The notes: a model not told the origin generated them from the sequence alone. 64,000 bases of DNA from Bacteroidaceae bacterium (GCA_017458585.1 JAFTAJ010000007.1:1-64000); one strand, 5' to 3'. Counted from the stretch's first letter, positions 33,579 through 42,550 are shown. Numbers and translations are program-made.

Positions 33579-34010
33579 TCTGCGAAGTTACGACAATTTG
33601 GCGGAAATAAGGGGCAAAGGAAGGGATTTTTTCACGCGTGCGCGAAAAATATTTGTTCGTGCAAACATTATTATATATTGTGAAGAACTCAAAATAGTAC
33701 GAGCAAAAATAAAAAAATAGCGAGGGTAAATGAAAAAAAACCGAGCGGATGAAAACAAAACCCGAGCGGAGGAAAATTTGATGCCCATCGCATTTAATTT
33801 TTGTGGGCATCAATTTTGATTTTCATGGGCATCGCGTTTCAGTCTTCGCGCGTTTTTTCTTCATGAGAAGGCTATTTGTCTGCGTCTTCTCGCTATTTGT
33901 TCTTTTCAGCACGCAACAAAAACTCCGGCCCGCGCTTCGCAGCGCAGGCCGGAGAGCCTTTAGTCATGCATGCTCAATACATAAATCGTGTGAAAAAAGA
34001 TTTATTCTTC
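33579..34010. repeat. Non-coding stretch with 21-bp-phased divergent array (33637-33905)
   Basis: Words recur at exactly 21 bp: CGTG at 33637 and 33658; CGAG at 33700, 33721, 33742, 33763; CCCATCG at 33784; GGGCATC at 33805 and 33827; GCTATTTGT at 33871 and 33892. The GATGCCCATC/GATGGGCATC group is the centre of symmetry. The left arm read on the minus strand and the right arm read on the plus strand are both T-rich with CTCG/TCGCG pulses. A terminator (33916-33956) lies at the right end. Architecture matches the array at 11.2-11.5 kb. Confidence 0.82.
33916..33956 (-). terminator. Rho-independent terminator of the secreted-protein gene
   Basis: Reading the minus strand: CTCCGGCC + TGCGCT, loop, AGCGC + GGGCCGGAG, then TTTTTGTT. 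This is a strong GC hairpin with a U-tract, about 60 bp after the stop at 34011. Confidence 0.9.
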
Positions 34011-34949
34011 TTAGTGTATTTGTCTGACTAGATTCTGTATTTTGTCGGTGGTTTTCTGCGCCTCTTTGTGGAGCTTGCGCAGGCGTTTGTTGATATGGCG
34101 TCGCTCACCGGGATTGTAATGATTGTCTTTGTACTGTTGCTCCAAGGTATTGATTTGGTCTTGCTGCATTTCCAGCAGTTGCTTGTAGGCATGGAGCTGA
34201 CGCTCAACTTTGCCATTTACGCTGCCTGCATAGTTAGAGGGAAAGTAGTCATTGAGGTTTTTTCTTACCGTGATGCTTTTGATTTGTTTGTTGGGGAACT
34301 GCGATAGTTTTTCGGTTATGTCGCTGACGAGGCAGGTGTCAACGGCGAGGCTGCTTGGGAGATTAGACACAATGCCGTCTTCTCCGAAGAACATCTTGAA
34401 GGGATCTGATTTCTGTGCGTTTTTCTCCACGAGGTCGGGGCGCAGGGACGTGATGAGGAAGATTTTGCCTTTAACCTTGTCGCCGAATGCCTGCCACTGT
34501 ACGCCGCAGAAGTCGCGCAGCGTGGGGTTGTCGTTATTCTTGACATTGATGTAGTAGAAGCCTTGGTCAAGGCTCTCGCGCGTTAGGATATTCTCGCTGG
34601 GTTTGTCGCCAGTATAGGTGTGGAATTTGGTTCCTTGCCCTGGCTCATAGACTCCAAACTGGAAGCCGAGGTCTTTGTCCTTTATGAAGGCCTCTTTTGT
34701 GTCTGCCATTATGCCCAGACCGTTGGGGCACTCGAAGGGAAAGATGATGACTACGGACTCGATGGCGTTGTCAACGCCGCTGCGCTTCTCGGTGATGGAC
34801 TTCTTTTCTTTGATGCCGTAAGCATTCTCGATTCTTTCGATGGCGTTAAGCACGTTGGTGGGCGGAATGGACGGCGCTTCGTCGATTGGTGTTGCGTAGC
34901 AGCCCAGTGTAGCTGCGAGGAGTGCGATTGTCAGGATTTTTGTTTTCAT
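34011..34949 (-). CDS. Secreted protein of unknown function, third gene of a sigma-factor operon
   Basis: 312 aa. A signal peptide (MKTKILTIALLAATLGCYA) is followed by a compact domain (about 45-230; SGVDNAIESVVIIFPFECPN, FCGVQWQAFGDKVKGKIFLIT). The end is a basic, predicted coiled-coil helix (about 240-312; KQLLEMQQDQINTLEQQYKD, RHINKRLRKLHKEAQKTTDK). I do not recognise the family. It follows the anti-sigma-like and ECF sigma genes by 18 bp, so it is probably a periplasmic partner or target of that signalling system (inference). Confidence 0.7.
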   Translation of the reverse strand: MKTKILTIALLAATLGCYATPIDEAPSIPPTNVLNAIERIENAYGIKEKKSITEKRSGVDNAIESVVIIFPFECPNGLGIMADTKEAFIKDKDLGFQFGVYEPGQGTKFHTYTGDKPSENILTRESLDQGFYYINVKNNDNPTLRDFCGVQWQAFGDKVKGKIFLITSLRPDLVEKNAQKSDPFKMFFGEDGIVSNLPSSLAVDTCLVSDITEKLSQFPNKQIKSITVRKNLNDYFPSNYAGSVNGKVERQLHAYKQLLEMQQDQINTLEQQYKDNHYNPGERRHINKRLRKLHKEAQKTTDKIQNLVRQIH

Positions 34950-34967
34950 AATTTTATGTTTTAAGTG

Positions 34968-35795
34968 TTAATTACTTGCGAGGAACTGTTCCAGTCGTCG
35001 GAGATTGTGGCGCGATATTTCCACGTCGTTCTGTATCTCCGCGATGAGGCGCTGCTTGTAGAGGGCATGGAGTTTCTGTATGTCCTCCTCGGTGTAGAGC
35101 AGGTTCTGCGGATTGGTGATGGGCATGTCTGTTTCGCTATATACTACCATCTGAGGTTCTGGTTCTGTGGGCTCTGGCTCGGTGTTAGCTGCGAGGAGAT
35201 TGGGGATGGGGGCATCGTTTTCTTCATACACTATTTTGTCGGTAGGAGGTTCTTCCTCTATATTAGTGGAGGTACCAAGGATGTTTTTTCGTTTGCTCAC
35301 AGGTTTTGCTTCTGCTATTTGATTTGCTGGAGTTGTGGCAACTGATTCTCCCCCTAAGTTAGGGGGAGTGCCGGCAGGGGCGGCGAGGGGGTATGTGGTT
35401 TGTTTGTGTTCAGTCTCTGTCTTTGCAATATTCTGATGCTTGGCATCTTTCCAGAGCACTCCACTTCCAATGATGAAGAGTATGGCAGCGCATGCGGCTG
35501 CTGCGTAGAGCCAATACATCTTTATGACCTTGTGCCTGGGCACTGCTGGCTCAGCGGTGAGCGCTGCCAGCTCGCTGTCCGTAAGTTCGTAGGCATCAGT
35601 CTGGAAGCTGAGGAAGAGCTCGCGGTAGGGCTGCCATTCCTCGGGCACGCTCTCGGCGCTCTGGAAATATTCGGCCAGCGTCTGCTCCTCGGCCTCAGTG
35701 GTCTGGGCGTTGAGGAAGCGCTCTATCAGTTGGCTTATTTTATCATTGACCATTGACCATTGACCATTGACCATTGACGGTTGTGACTTATTCAT
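34968..35795 (-). CDS. Putative anti-sigma factor / membrane regulator
   Basis: 275 aa. A cytoplasmic N-terminal helical domain (about 20-90: ISQLIERFLNAQTTEAEEQTLAEYFQS) is followed by one membrane segment (MYWLYAAAACAAILFIIGSGVLW, about 95-117) and an extracytoplasmic Pro/Glu-rich region. Topology and position next to an ECF sigma gene suggest an anti-sigma factor. The first residues (QPSMVNGQWSMVN) are translated from a perfect 5-unit heptanucleotide array, and residues about 134-149 (PAGTPPNLGGES) from a C-run/G-run hairpin. Confidence 0.7.
   Translation of the reverse strand: MNKSQPSMVNGQWSMVNDKISQLIERFLNAQTTEAEEQTLAEYFQSAESVPEEWQPYRELFLSFQTDAYELTDSELAALTAEPAVPRHKVIKMYWLYAAAACAAILFIIGSGVLWKDAKHQNIAKTETEHKQTTYPLAAPAGTPPNLGGESVATTPANQIAEAKPVSKRKNILGTSTNIEEEPPTDKIVYEENDAPIPNLLAANTEPEPTEPEPQMVVYSETDMPITNPQNLLYTEEDIQKLHALYKQRLIAEIQNDVEISRHNLRRLEQFLASN
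35349..35392. repeat. C-run/G-run hairpin repeat in the anti-sigma-like gene
   Basis: CCCCCTAAGTTAGGGGG is a near-perfect hairpin followed by G/C-rich DNA (GCAGGGGCGG, GAGGGGG); it is in frame in the periplasmic part. Confidence 0.75.
35744..35778. repeat. Perfect heptanucleotide array (CATTGAC x5) at the start of the anti-sigma-like gene
   Basis: CATTGAC is repeated five times without mismatch, the cleanest array in the window; it encodes residues about 6-17. Perfect identity suggests recent expansion. Confidence 0.95.
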
Positions 35796-35798
35796 TAT

Positions 35799-36311
35799 TC
35801 AGAGAGATTTTATTTGGTTTACAAGCTGTTGGCGTATTCGGCTTATGCGTATCCTCACTGCCGTCTCGGTGATGCCGAGCATGAGGGCGATTTGTGAGTA
35901 GGAGAGTTGGTCGATGTTTCGCATCTTGAGGAGCGTGCGGTTGGCGACTGGCATGTGGGAGATGATGTTGTCTATGTGCTGTTGTCGCTCAAGGGCTTCC
36001 AGCTGCGTGTCGGGGCCGTGTGTCTCGATGGGCACTTCGTGGATGTCGATGGGTACTGTCTGCCGTCGTTTCTGCTCGTTGAGTATGTTGAGCGCTGTGT
36101 TGCGGACGGCGGTGAGTGCGTATTTGGAGAAATCGTCGGCGTTGTCGATGCGCGCTCTTGCGCTCCACAGTTTCATGAGCACCTCTTGCACGGCGTCCTC
36201 TGCGTCCTCCGCTGCCGACAGGTATTGCCTGGCTGTCAGCAGTAGGGTGGGGCGTTGTGCCTGTGCGAAGTCTATGAACTGTTGTTGGGTCATCCGCGGA
36301 GTGTGTTTCAC
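35799..36311 (-). CDS. ECF-family RNA polymerase sigma factor
   Basis: 170 aa. Region 2 (DAEDAVQEVLMKLWSARARI, then FSKYALTAVRNTALNIL) and region 4 (LKMRNIDQLSYSQIALMLGITETAVRIRISRIRQQL) are both present. It directs transcription in response to an envelope signal, presumably held in check by the product of the next gene (3 bp downstream). The second Met (residue 7) is an alternative start. Confidence 0.95.
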   Translation of the reverse strand: MKHTPRMTQQQFIDFAQAQRPTLLLTARQYLSAAEDAEDAVQEVLMKLWSARARIDNADDFSKYALTAVRNTALNILNEQKRRQTVPIDIHEVPIETHGPDTQLEALERQQHIDNIISHMPVANRTLLKMRNIDQLSYSQIALMLGITETAVRIRISRIRQQLVNQIKSL

Positions 36312-36399
36312 CTATATAACAAACAGAGTGGCGCTTTGTTTCATGAAAAAGGCCACTTTTTTTCGAATCGGGGAGAAAAAATGTGTTTTTCCTTAATTT

Positions 36400-37275
36400 T
36401 TAGAAAGCCACGTAGGGTTTCAGGCGCATGAAATCGCTGTCGCTGAAGGCCGTGTAGGTCTTCAGGTCGCTGAGGCTGTGCAGGGCGCCGTAGGTCTTGC
36501 GATAATTCATTATGGCACTCACCTGCTCGAAGTTGAGATAGGGATGCCTGAGCAGCTGACCGAAGGTGCTGGTATTGATGGGGAGTTTCCTTATCGCTGC
36601 CTCGCCGAGAGTGAACCACCGCGCGATGTTCTCTGGCAAGCCTTCTATCTCCGCCAACTGACCGAGGCTCACGAATCCGCCGAGGCGTTCGCGGTATCTC
36701 ACAATCTTGGCGCTGTAGTATTGGCCTATGCCGGGAATGCGTCTCAGCTCGGTGGTGTCAGAAGTGTTGAGAGCCACTGTCTCGCCACGATGGAGCTTGG
36801 AGGGATAGGTGCCGCCCTGTTGCTCCTGTTCTTTGGGCAGAGTCTCTTCTCGGTGAGTGGAGGTAGAGGGGAGAGGGGGCGTGGTGGTATTCCTCCCTTT
36901 AATATATATATAAGGTAGGAGACGGCGGTAGTCGCTGTCGCCGAGGGTGTAGATGCGGGCGAGGTCCTGCGGACGGCGGAAGATGCCGCCCGCTCTGCGA
37001 TAGTGGATAATGGCGCGGGCCACGCGCGGACGGAGTCCCAGCTCTACAAATGTGGCGGAGTCAGCGGTGTTGGGATCGAAAGGAAAGGGCTCAGAAGAGC
37101 CGCCCTCGTTCCTCTCTGCTGTAGGGCTGGGAGTTGACGCCGTGTCCTGCTGACTGCTCTCCCCTTTCTTGGGGTGCGGGGAGGGGGTCCTGAAAATCCA
37201 CACTCCGACATTGAGCAGAAGCAGTGCCCCCACTATGATAATGATTGCTTTACGGTCGTTGCGAGTGAGCCTCAT
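36400..37275 (-). CDS. Membrane-anchored helix-hairpin-helix (ComEA-like) protein
   Basis: 291 aa. One N-terminal membrane segment (IIIIVGALLLLNVGVWIF), a Ser/Pro/Thr linker, then three HhH units: FDPNTADSATFVELGLRPRVARAIIHYR, DTTELRRIPGIGQYYSAKIVRYRERLGGF, and INTSTFGQLLRHPYLNFEQVSAIMNYRKTYG. Related proteins bind DNA outside the cytoplasm, as ComEA does in uptake. Residues about 28-42 come from a C-run/G-run hairpin. It ends next to the sigma gene but is separated by about 90 bp. Confidence 0.85.
   Translation of the reverse strand: MRLTRNDRKAIIIIVGALLLLNVGVWIFRTPSPHPKKGESSQQDTASTPSPTAERNEGGSSEPFPFDPNTADSATFVELGLRPRVARAIIHYRRAGGIFRRPQDLARIYTLGDSDYRRLLPYIYIKGRNTTTPPLPSTSTHREETLPKEQEQQGGTYPSKLHRGETVALNTSDTTELRRIPGIGQYYSAKIVRYRERLGGFVSLGQLAEIEGLPENIARWFTLGEAAIRKLPINTSTFGQLLRHPYLNFEQVSAIMNYRKTYGALHSLSDLKTYTAFSDSDFMRLKPYVAF
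37150..37190. repeat. C-run/G-run hairpin repeat in the HhH gene
   Basis: CTCTCCCCTTTCTTGGGGTG followed by GGGGAGGGGG; it encodes PHPKKGESSQQ-like linker residues. Confidence 0.65.
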
Positions 37276-37278
37276 GCC

Positions 37279-39675
37279 CTAAAACTCAAAGAGTACTTTG
37301 AAATTGAATGCGCGACCTGTGAGATAGTTTGGCACGGCGTACTGATTGTTGGTGATGTCGGTCACCCAATAGTAGGAGCTGACATTATTGATGTCGAATA
37401 CGTTGAGCATGTCTGCCTCAAGCCATATATCCTTGATGGAGTGGCGACTGGTGCGCCGCTCGGGGTTGAGCAGGCGGTAGCTCATGCCTATATCTGCACG
37501 GCGATAGGAGGGGGCGCGGAAGCTGTTCTTCTCTATGCCGCTGTGAGGCGGACCAAACGGCAGGCCTCCGGCAAGGGCTCCCTTGAGTGTGAGCTTCCAG
37601 CGCGTGGAGCCGGGGAAAAAGTCTGTGAAGAAGAGCGACAGATTGTAGCGCTGGTCGGTGGGCAGCGGCAGAGAGAGGCCGCGGTATTTCTGCTTGGCTG
37701 ACATCAGCGAGAGGGTAATCCATGAGTCTGCGCCAGGCACAAACTCGCCGAAGAGTTTGAAGTCTACGCCCACGGCATGGCCCTTGGCGAGGTTCTCGCC
37801 GTAATAAACGATGCGAAGATTGTTGACATTATAGGGAATGAGGTTGTCGAGTATCTTGTAGTAGGCCTCTGCCGAGAAGCGGAAGGGACGTTCGGCCATA
37901 CGGAACTGATAGTCCATGCCGAGCAGGAAGTGGATGGAGCGCTGCGACTTGATATTCTTGTTGAGCACCACTCGTGTGTTGCCGGCGGTGGTGACGGTGT
38001 CGCGCAGCTCCTTGTAGAAGGGCGACTGATAGTAAACGCCCGTGGCGAGGCGGAAGGTGAAGTTGTCGTTGGCGGCAGGGATAAATCCGAGAGAGGCACG
38101 CGGCGAGACGAGTGTCTCTCCGTTCCAGCTGTTGTGGGTGAGGCGAAGGCCGTAGTTGAGGTTGAAGATGCCGGCCTTGTTGTTGAAGCGGAAGTTGTCT
38201 TGCAGATAACTCTCTAGGCGGGTGCTATTTACCTTGGTCTTGGCGCGCAGGTTGTAGATAAGCTGCAGAGCGTCAAGGGAGTGGGGCATCGAGTAGCCCG
38301 ACGAGTCGCGCATTTCCCACTCGGCGGAGTTTTCCTTGATGCGCTCACTGCGCAGGGTGATGCCTGCGGCGATATTATGCTTGCGGATGGCTGTGCGCAG
38401 CAGCAGAGCAGTGGAGGCCACGCGGGCGGTGAGGAAGTTGCGGGCGTGCTCCAGATATGTGCCCACGCCGAGCTGCTGCTGGGCTGTGACATCGTCAAGC
38501 CAGTACTGGCCTTGGATGTCGTAGGTCTCCTCCTCCTTGGTGGAGTAGGTGGAGCTGAGCCATTGCAGCGAGGTCTTGGCGTTAAACTTATGGGTGAGGC
38601 CGAAGGAGGCAAAATAGGTGTTGAAAAGGTCCTTCTCCTTGCCATCGAAGTAAACCTTAAATTTCTTGACATCCTGCATGGTGCCGAAGGATGTCTCGCG
38701 GTCGGAGGGCTTGAAGGAGTAGCGGTTGTAAGAGATATTGCCGATGAAGTCAAGCGTCCAGTGCTTGGTGGGCGACCACGAGGTGTAGTTCTGATAATCG
38801 ATGAAGCTGGGGCTGTATTCGCCCTTGGTGTCACCGCCGCTTATGAGATGCTTGGTGGTCTTGTAGCGCAGGCCGTTCATCATGGAGAACTTCTCATTGC
38901 CGAAGCCCACATAGGCGTCGCCGCCCATCAAGCTGAGTCCCACGGAGCCTTCGAGGTGCTCGGGACGTTTGTAGGTGATGTCCAGCACGGACGACATCTT
39001 GTCGCCGTAGCGCGCTGGGAAGCCTCCGGCGGAGAAGTCGATGTCGGCAACCATGTTGCTGTTGATAATTGACAAGCCCTCCTGCTGGCCTGAGCGCACC
39101 AGCATGGGACGGAATATCTCCACGCCGTTGAGATAGACGCAGTTCTCGTCGAAGCTGCCGCCGCGGACATTATACTGCGAGGAGAGCTCGTTGTGGGTGC
39201 TCACGCCCATCTGGGTGGCTATTATCTCCTCCACGCCGTTGCCTGTGGTGGAGGGCATGTTGCGCGTGTAGCCGCTCTTGATGTGCTGCACGAGGTCGGT
39301 CTGTCGGCGCATGGCGGTGATGCCAGCCTCACCGAGCATGTAGGACATGGTGGAGATCTTCATATCGTAGCGCAGCGAGTCGCTCTGTGGCGGGGCGATA
39401 AAGAATTTCTTGGTGCGGTAGCCTACGGCCATGCAGGTGATGAAGAGTGAGTCGGTGCGGGTGCAGCGCAGGCTGTAGCCGCCGTCCAGTCCTGACACAG
39501 CGAAGGCTCCCTGCCGCTCCACGATGACGGAGGCGAACTCTACGGGGTTGTCGTATTCGTCCACCACCTTGCCGTAGAGTTTGAAGCGCTGCTGTGCCAT
39601 GGCGCTGAGGCTTAGCAGCGCGAGCAGCAGCGCGAGTATGGCTGTCTTATTTGGGGTTCGTTGATTCACTTTCAA
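37279..39675 (-). CDS. TonB-dependent outer-membrane receptor
   Basis: 798 aa. Signal peptide, then a carboxypeptidase-regulatory-like N-terminal domain (KLYGKVVDEYDNPVEFASVIVERQ). Next is the plug (QHIKSGYTRNMPSTTGNGVEEIIATQMGVSTHNELSSQYNVRGGSFDENCVYLNGVEIFRP), then a beta-barrel ending in a C-terminal aromatic (FNFKVLFEF). No SusD-like partner is adjacent, so the substrate (metal complex, vitamin or glycan) cannot be told. Ends 4 bp before the HhH gene starts. Confidence 0.92.
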   Translation of the reverse strand: MKVNQRTPNKTAILALLLALLSLSAMAQQRFKLYGKVVDEYDNPVEFASVIVERQGAFAVSGLDGGYSLRCTRTDSLFITCMAVGYRTKKFFIAPPQSDSLRYDMKISTMSYMLGEAGITAMRRQTDLVQHIKSGYTRNMPSTTGNGVEEIIATQMGVSTHNELSSQYNVRGGSFDENCVYLNGVEIFRPMLVRSGQQEGLSIINSNMVADIDFSAGGFPARYGDKMSSVLDITYKRPEHLEGSVGLSLMGGDAYVGFGNEKFSMMNGLRYKTTKHLISGGDTKGEYSPSFIDYQNYTSWSPTKHWTLDFIGNISYNRYSFKPSDRETSFGTMQDVKKFKVYFDGKEKDLFNTYFASFGLTHKFNAKTSLQWLSSTYSTKEEETYDIQGQYWLDDVTAQQQLGVGTYLEHARNFLTARVASTALLLRTAIRKHNIAAGITLRSERIKENSAEWEMRDSSGYSMPHSLDALQLIYNLRAKTKVNSTRLESYLQDNFRFNNKAGIFNLNYGLRLTHNSWNGETLVSPRASLGFIPAANDNFTFRLATGVYYQSPFYKELRDTVTTAGNTRVVLNKNIKSQRSIHFLLGMDYQFRMAERPFRFSAEAYYKILDNLIPYNVNNLRIVYYGENLAKGHAVGVDFKLFGEFVPGADSWITLSLMSAKQKYRGLSLPLPTDQRYNLSLFFTDFFPGSTRWKLTLKGALAGGLPFGPPHSGIEKNSFRAPSYRRADIGMSYRLLNPERRTSRHSIKDIWLEADMLNVFDINNVSSYYWVTDITNNQYAVPNYLTGRAFNFKVLFEF

Positions 39676-39694
39676 TTTTCAATTTTTCAATATT

Positions 39695-40372
39695 TCAATC
39701 CTTCAAAAGGTCGGGTCTTAGCTTTTTGGTGCGCTCAAGCATCTGGTTGAGCTCCCACTCCTTGATGTTGGCCTCGTGGCCGCTGAGCAGGATGTCGGGC
39801 ACGCGCCATCCCTTATAATCGGCAGGGCGCGTATAGACGGGGGCCGACAGCATATTGTCTTGAAAGCAGTCGGACAGCGCGCTCTGCTCGTCGCCGATGA
39901 CGCCTGGTATCACTCTCACCACAGCGTCAGCCATTACTGCGGCAGCCAGCTCGCCGCCAGTCAGCACATAATCGCCGATGCTTATCTCGCGAGTGATGAG
40001 ATGTTCGCGGATGCGGTGGTCGATGCCCTTGTAGTGGCCGCAGAGAATGATGATATTCTCCTTGAGCGAGAGCTCGTTGGCAACCGCTTGGGTAAATTGT
40101 TCGCCGTCAGGCGAGGTATAGATAACCTCGTCGTAGTCGCGCTCAGCATTGAGGGCTGCTATGCAGTCGTCGATGGGCTGGCACTGCATCACCATGCCGG
40201 CAAATCCACCAAAGGGATAGTCGTCCACGCGACGATGCTTGTCCTTGGTGTAGTCGCGCAGATTATGCACATGTATCTCGGCGAGGCCCTTGCTCTGGGC
40301 ACGCCCGAGGATAGACTGGTTAGTAAACGGCTCCAGCATTTCGGGGAGCACAGTGATGATATCGATACGCAT
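39695..40372 (-). CDS. trmD: tRNA (guanine-N1-)-methyltransferase TrmD
   Basis: 225 aa. Methylates G37 in tRNAs. The trefoil-knot SAM site is seen in [18 protein letters not shown] and [30 protein letters not shown], with the C-terminal [17 protein letters not shown]. Downstream on the same strand is the TonB receptor, separated by a short CAATTTTCAAT-type word array. Divergent to ligA. Confidence 0.97.
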   Translation of the reverse strand: MRIDIITVLPEMLEPFTNQSILGRAQSKGLAEIHVHNLRDYTKDKHRRVDDYPFGGFAGMVMQCQPIDDCIAALNAERDYDEVIYTSPDGEQFTQAVANELSLKENIIILCGHYKGIDHRIREHLITREISIGDYVLTGGELAAAVMADAVVRVIPGVIGDEQSALSDCFQDNMLSAPVYTRPADYKGWRVPDILLSGHEANIKEWELNQMLERTKKLRPDLLKD

Positions 40373-40420
40373 ATCTGAAAAATATAACGCAAAAAAGCAC
40401 CATTTATTATAAATAAATAG

Positions 40421-40428
40421 TAATTTTG
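40421..40428 (+). promoter_or_regulatory. Bacteroidetes -7 element upstream of ligA
   Basis: TAATTTTG is an exact TAnnTTTG match, 22 bp before the ligA start in the short divergent gap with trmD. Confidence 0.55.
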
Positions 40429-40450
40429 CACTATTAAAAACTCACCCGCA

Positions 40451-42550
40451 ATGACTGACCGAGAACAGATACTTGCACTGCGCAGCGAGCTCCATCAGCA
40501 CAATTATAACTACTATGTCAAGAATGCGCCCACCATCAGTGACCGCGAGTTTGACGAGAAGATGCATCTGCTCATGCAGCTTGAGGAGCGTCACCCTGAA
40601 CTCTACGATGCCAACTCGCCCTCGCAGCGTGTGGGCAGCGACCTCAACCACGAGTTCACACAGGTGCGCCATCGCTACCCGATGCTCTCGCTGGCTAACA
40701 CCTACAACCGCGATGACGTGCAGGCTTTCTACGACCGCGTGAGTCAGGGCTTGGGCGGAGAGGCATTTGAAGTGTGCTGTGAGCTGAAGTTTGACGGCCT
40801 GTCTATCTCGCTCATCTATGAGCACGGCCAACTGGTGAGAGCTGTCACCCGTGGTGACGGCGAGCAGGGCGATGATGTTACGGCTAATGTGAAGACTATC
40901 CGCTCTATCCCCCTTGTGCTGCATGGCGGCGACTGGCCCGACAGCTTTGAGATACGGGGTGAGGTGCTTATGCCGTGGCAGAGTTTTGAGGACCTTAACC
41001 GTCAGCGCGAGCAAGCTGAGGAGCCGCTGTTTGCCAACCCTCGCAACGCTGCCAGTGGTACGCTCAAGAGCAAGAACTCTGCAGTGGTGGCGCAGCGCAA
41101 GCTCGATGCCTATTTCTACTATCTGCTTGGCACGGAGTTGCCCACCGACAACCACTATGACAACCTGCAGCGCGTTGCTTCGTGGGGCTTTAAGGTGTCG
41201 GAAGCTATGCGTACCGTCGGCACCCTTGAGGAGGTGATGAATTACATCGATTATTGGGATCACGAGCGCAGCCATCTGCCTGTGGCCACCGATGGTATTG
41301 TGCTAAAAGTCAATTCCGTTGAGCAGCAGCAGCGTCTCGGTTACACTGCCAAGACTCCGCGCTGGGCTATAGCCTATAAGTTTCAGGCTGAGCGTGCGTT
41401 GACACGCCTCAACGAGGTTACCTACCAGGTGGGGCGCACCGGAGCCATCACGCCTGTGGCCAATATGAAGCCTGTGCTCCTCAGCGGCACTATCGTGAAG
41501 CGTGCCTCGCTCCACAACGAAGACTATATCCGTGCCCTCGACCTCCATATCGGTGATATGGTCTATGTGGAGAAAGCGGGCGAGATAATACCACAGGTGG
41601 TGGGGAAAGAGACTGATGGATCTGGAATCTCTGTTTCCTTCCCCGATACTTGCCCTGAATGTGGCACGCCATTGGTGCGCTATGAAGGCGAAGCGGCCCA
41701 TTACTGTCCTAACGACTCCGCTTGTCCGCCGCAGATAAAGGGCAGGATAGAGCATTTCATATCGCGCGACGCTATGAACATCGATTCACTTGGCCCGGAG
41801 ACGGTGGCCGACTATTACGAGCGCGGATTGATACATAATGTGGCTGATCTCTATGAACTTACCGTGGCTGACATCACTGGCGGCAACACAAGCCGTGAGC
41901 GTTCCGCCCAGCGAGTGGTGGACGGCATCTCCGCCAGTAAGTCGGTGCCCTTTGAGCGCGTGCTCTATGCCCTCGGCATACGCTTTGTGGGCAAGGTGAC
42001 TGCCAAGCAGATTGCCCGCCATTTTGGTAGCCTCGACAAACTGCTCAATAGTACTTCTGAAGAATTGCTTGCCGTGGATGGCGTGGGTGAGGTAATTGCG
42101 CAGTCTGTAAAATCCTACTTTGAGCAACCCATAAATATGGAGATAGTCAATCGCCTTCGCGCCTACGGCCTGCAGTTTGAAAGACCAAACGACCAAATGA
42201 CCAAACGACCAAACGACCAAATTGCAGGCAAGTCCATCGTTATCAGCGGTACGTTTGCCCACCATAGTCGCGAGGAGTATAAGGAGATTATCGAGTCCTG
42301 CGGAGGCAAGAACGTCAGCAGCATATCCTCCAAGACTTCCTTCATCCTCGCCGGCGACAACATGGGGCCCTCCAAGCAGGAGAAGGCGCAGCAGCTCGGC
42401 ATACCCCTTGTCAGCGAGGCTGAGTTCCTAGACATAATAGGGGAGACAGACCCACTCTCTGCCCCTTCCTCTATGGAGGGGAGTGCTCGCGGAGATGCGC
42501 AGAAGGGAGCAGACAATTCCGCCCCACAGCAATTAACTCTCTTTGATTGA
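40451..42550 (+). CDS. ligA: NAD-dependent DNA ligase LigA
   Basis: 699 aa. Order of domains: Ia, adenylation with active Lys in [15 protein letters not shown] (near residue 115), OB fold, Cys4 zinc finger (CPECGTPL...CPNDSACPP), HhH repeats ([15 protein letters not shown]) and BRCT ([27 protein letters not shown]). Two additions are visible. Residues about 577-590 ([13 protein letters not shown]), just before BRCT, are made by an in-frame 8-bp word array. The C-terminal 30 residues contain a C-run/G-run-derived linker and end in QLTLFD, which resembles a beta-clamp-binding motif. Confidence 0.97.
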   Translation: MTDREQILALRSELHQHNYNYYVKNAPTISDREFDEKMHLLMQLEERHPELYDANSPSQRVGSDLNHEFTQVRHRYPMLSLANTYNRDDVQAFYDRVSQGLGGEAFEVCCELKFDGLSISLIYEHGQLVRAVTRGDGEQGDDVTANVKTIRSIPLVLHGGDWPDSFEIRGEVLMPWQSFEDLNRQREQAEEPLFANPRNAASGTLKSKNSAVVAQRKLDAYFYYLLGTELPTDNHYDNLQRVASWGFKVSEAMRTVGTLEEVMNYIDYWDHERSHLPVATDGIVLKVNSVEQQQRLGYTAKTPRWAIAYKFQAERALTRLNEVTYQVGRTGAITPVANMKPVLLSGTIVKRASLHNEDYIRALDLHIGDMVYVEKAGEIIPQVVGKETDGSGISVSFPDTCPECGTPLVRYEGEAAHYCPNDSACPPQIKGRIEHFISRDAMNIDSLGPETVADYYERGLIHNVADLYELTVADITGGNTSRERSAQRVVDGISASKSVPFERVLYALGIRFVGKVTAKQIARHFGSLDKLLNSTSEELLAVDGVGEVIAQSVKSYFEQPINMEIVNRLRAYGLQFERPNDQMTKRPNDQIAGKSIVISGTFAHHSREEYKEIIESCGGKNVSSISSKTSFILAGDNMGPSKQEKAQQLGIPLVSEAEFLDIIGETDPLSAPSSMEGSARGDAQKGADNSAPQQLTLFD
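42181..42222. repeat. In-frame word array inside ligA (GACCAAAC type)
   Basis: Five 8-bp units (GACCAAAC or GACCAAAT). With two flanking bases the block is 42 bp, which keeps the reading frame. It lies in the HhH-BRCT linker. Confidence 0.9.
42453..42510. repeat. C-run/G-run hairpin repeat near the ligA 3' end
   Basis: GCCCCTTCCTCTATGGAGGGG forms a hairpin and is followed by a G-rich tail. In frame as [16 protein letters not shown]. Confidence 0.7.

Noticed and set aside
35744-35778. Possible CRISPR array from the CATTGAC copies
   Set aside because: Units are 7 bp with no spacers and no cas genes nearby; this is a simple tandem repeat.
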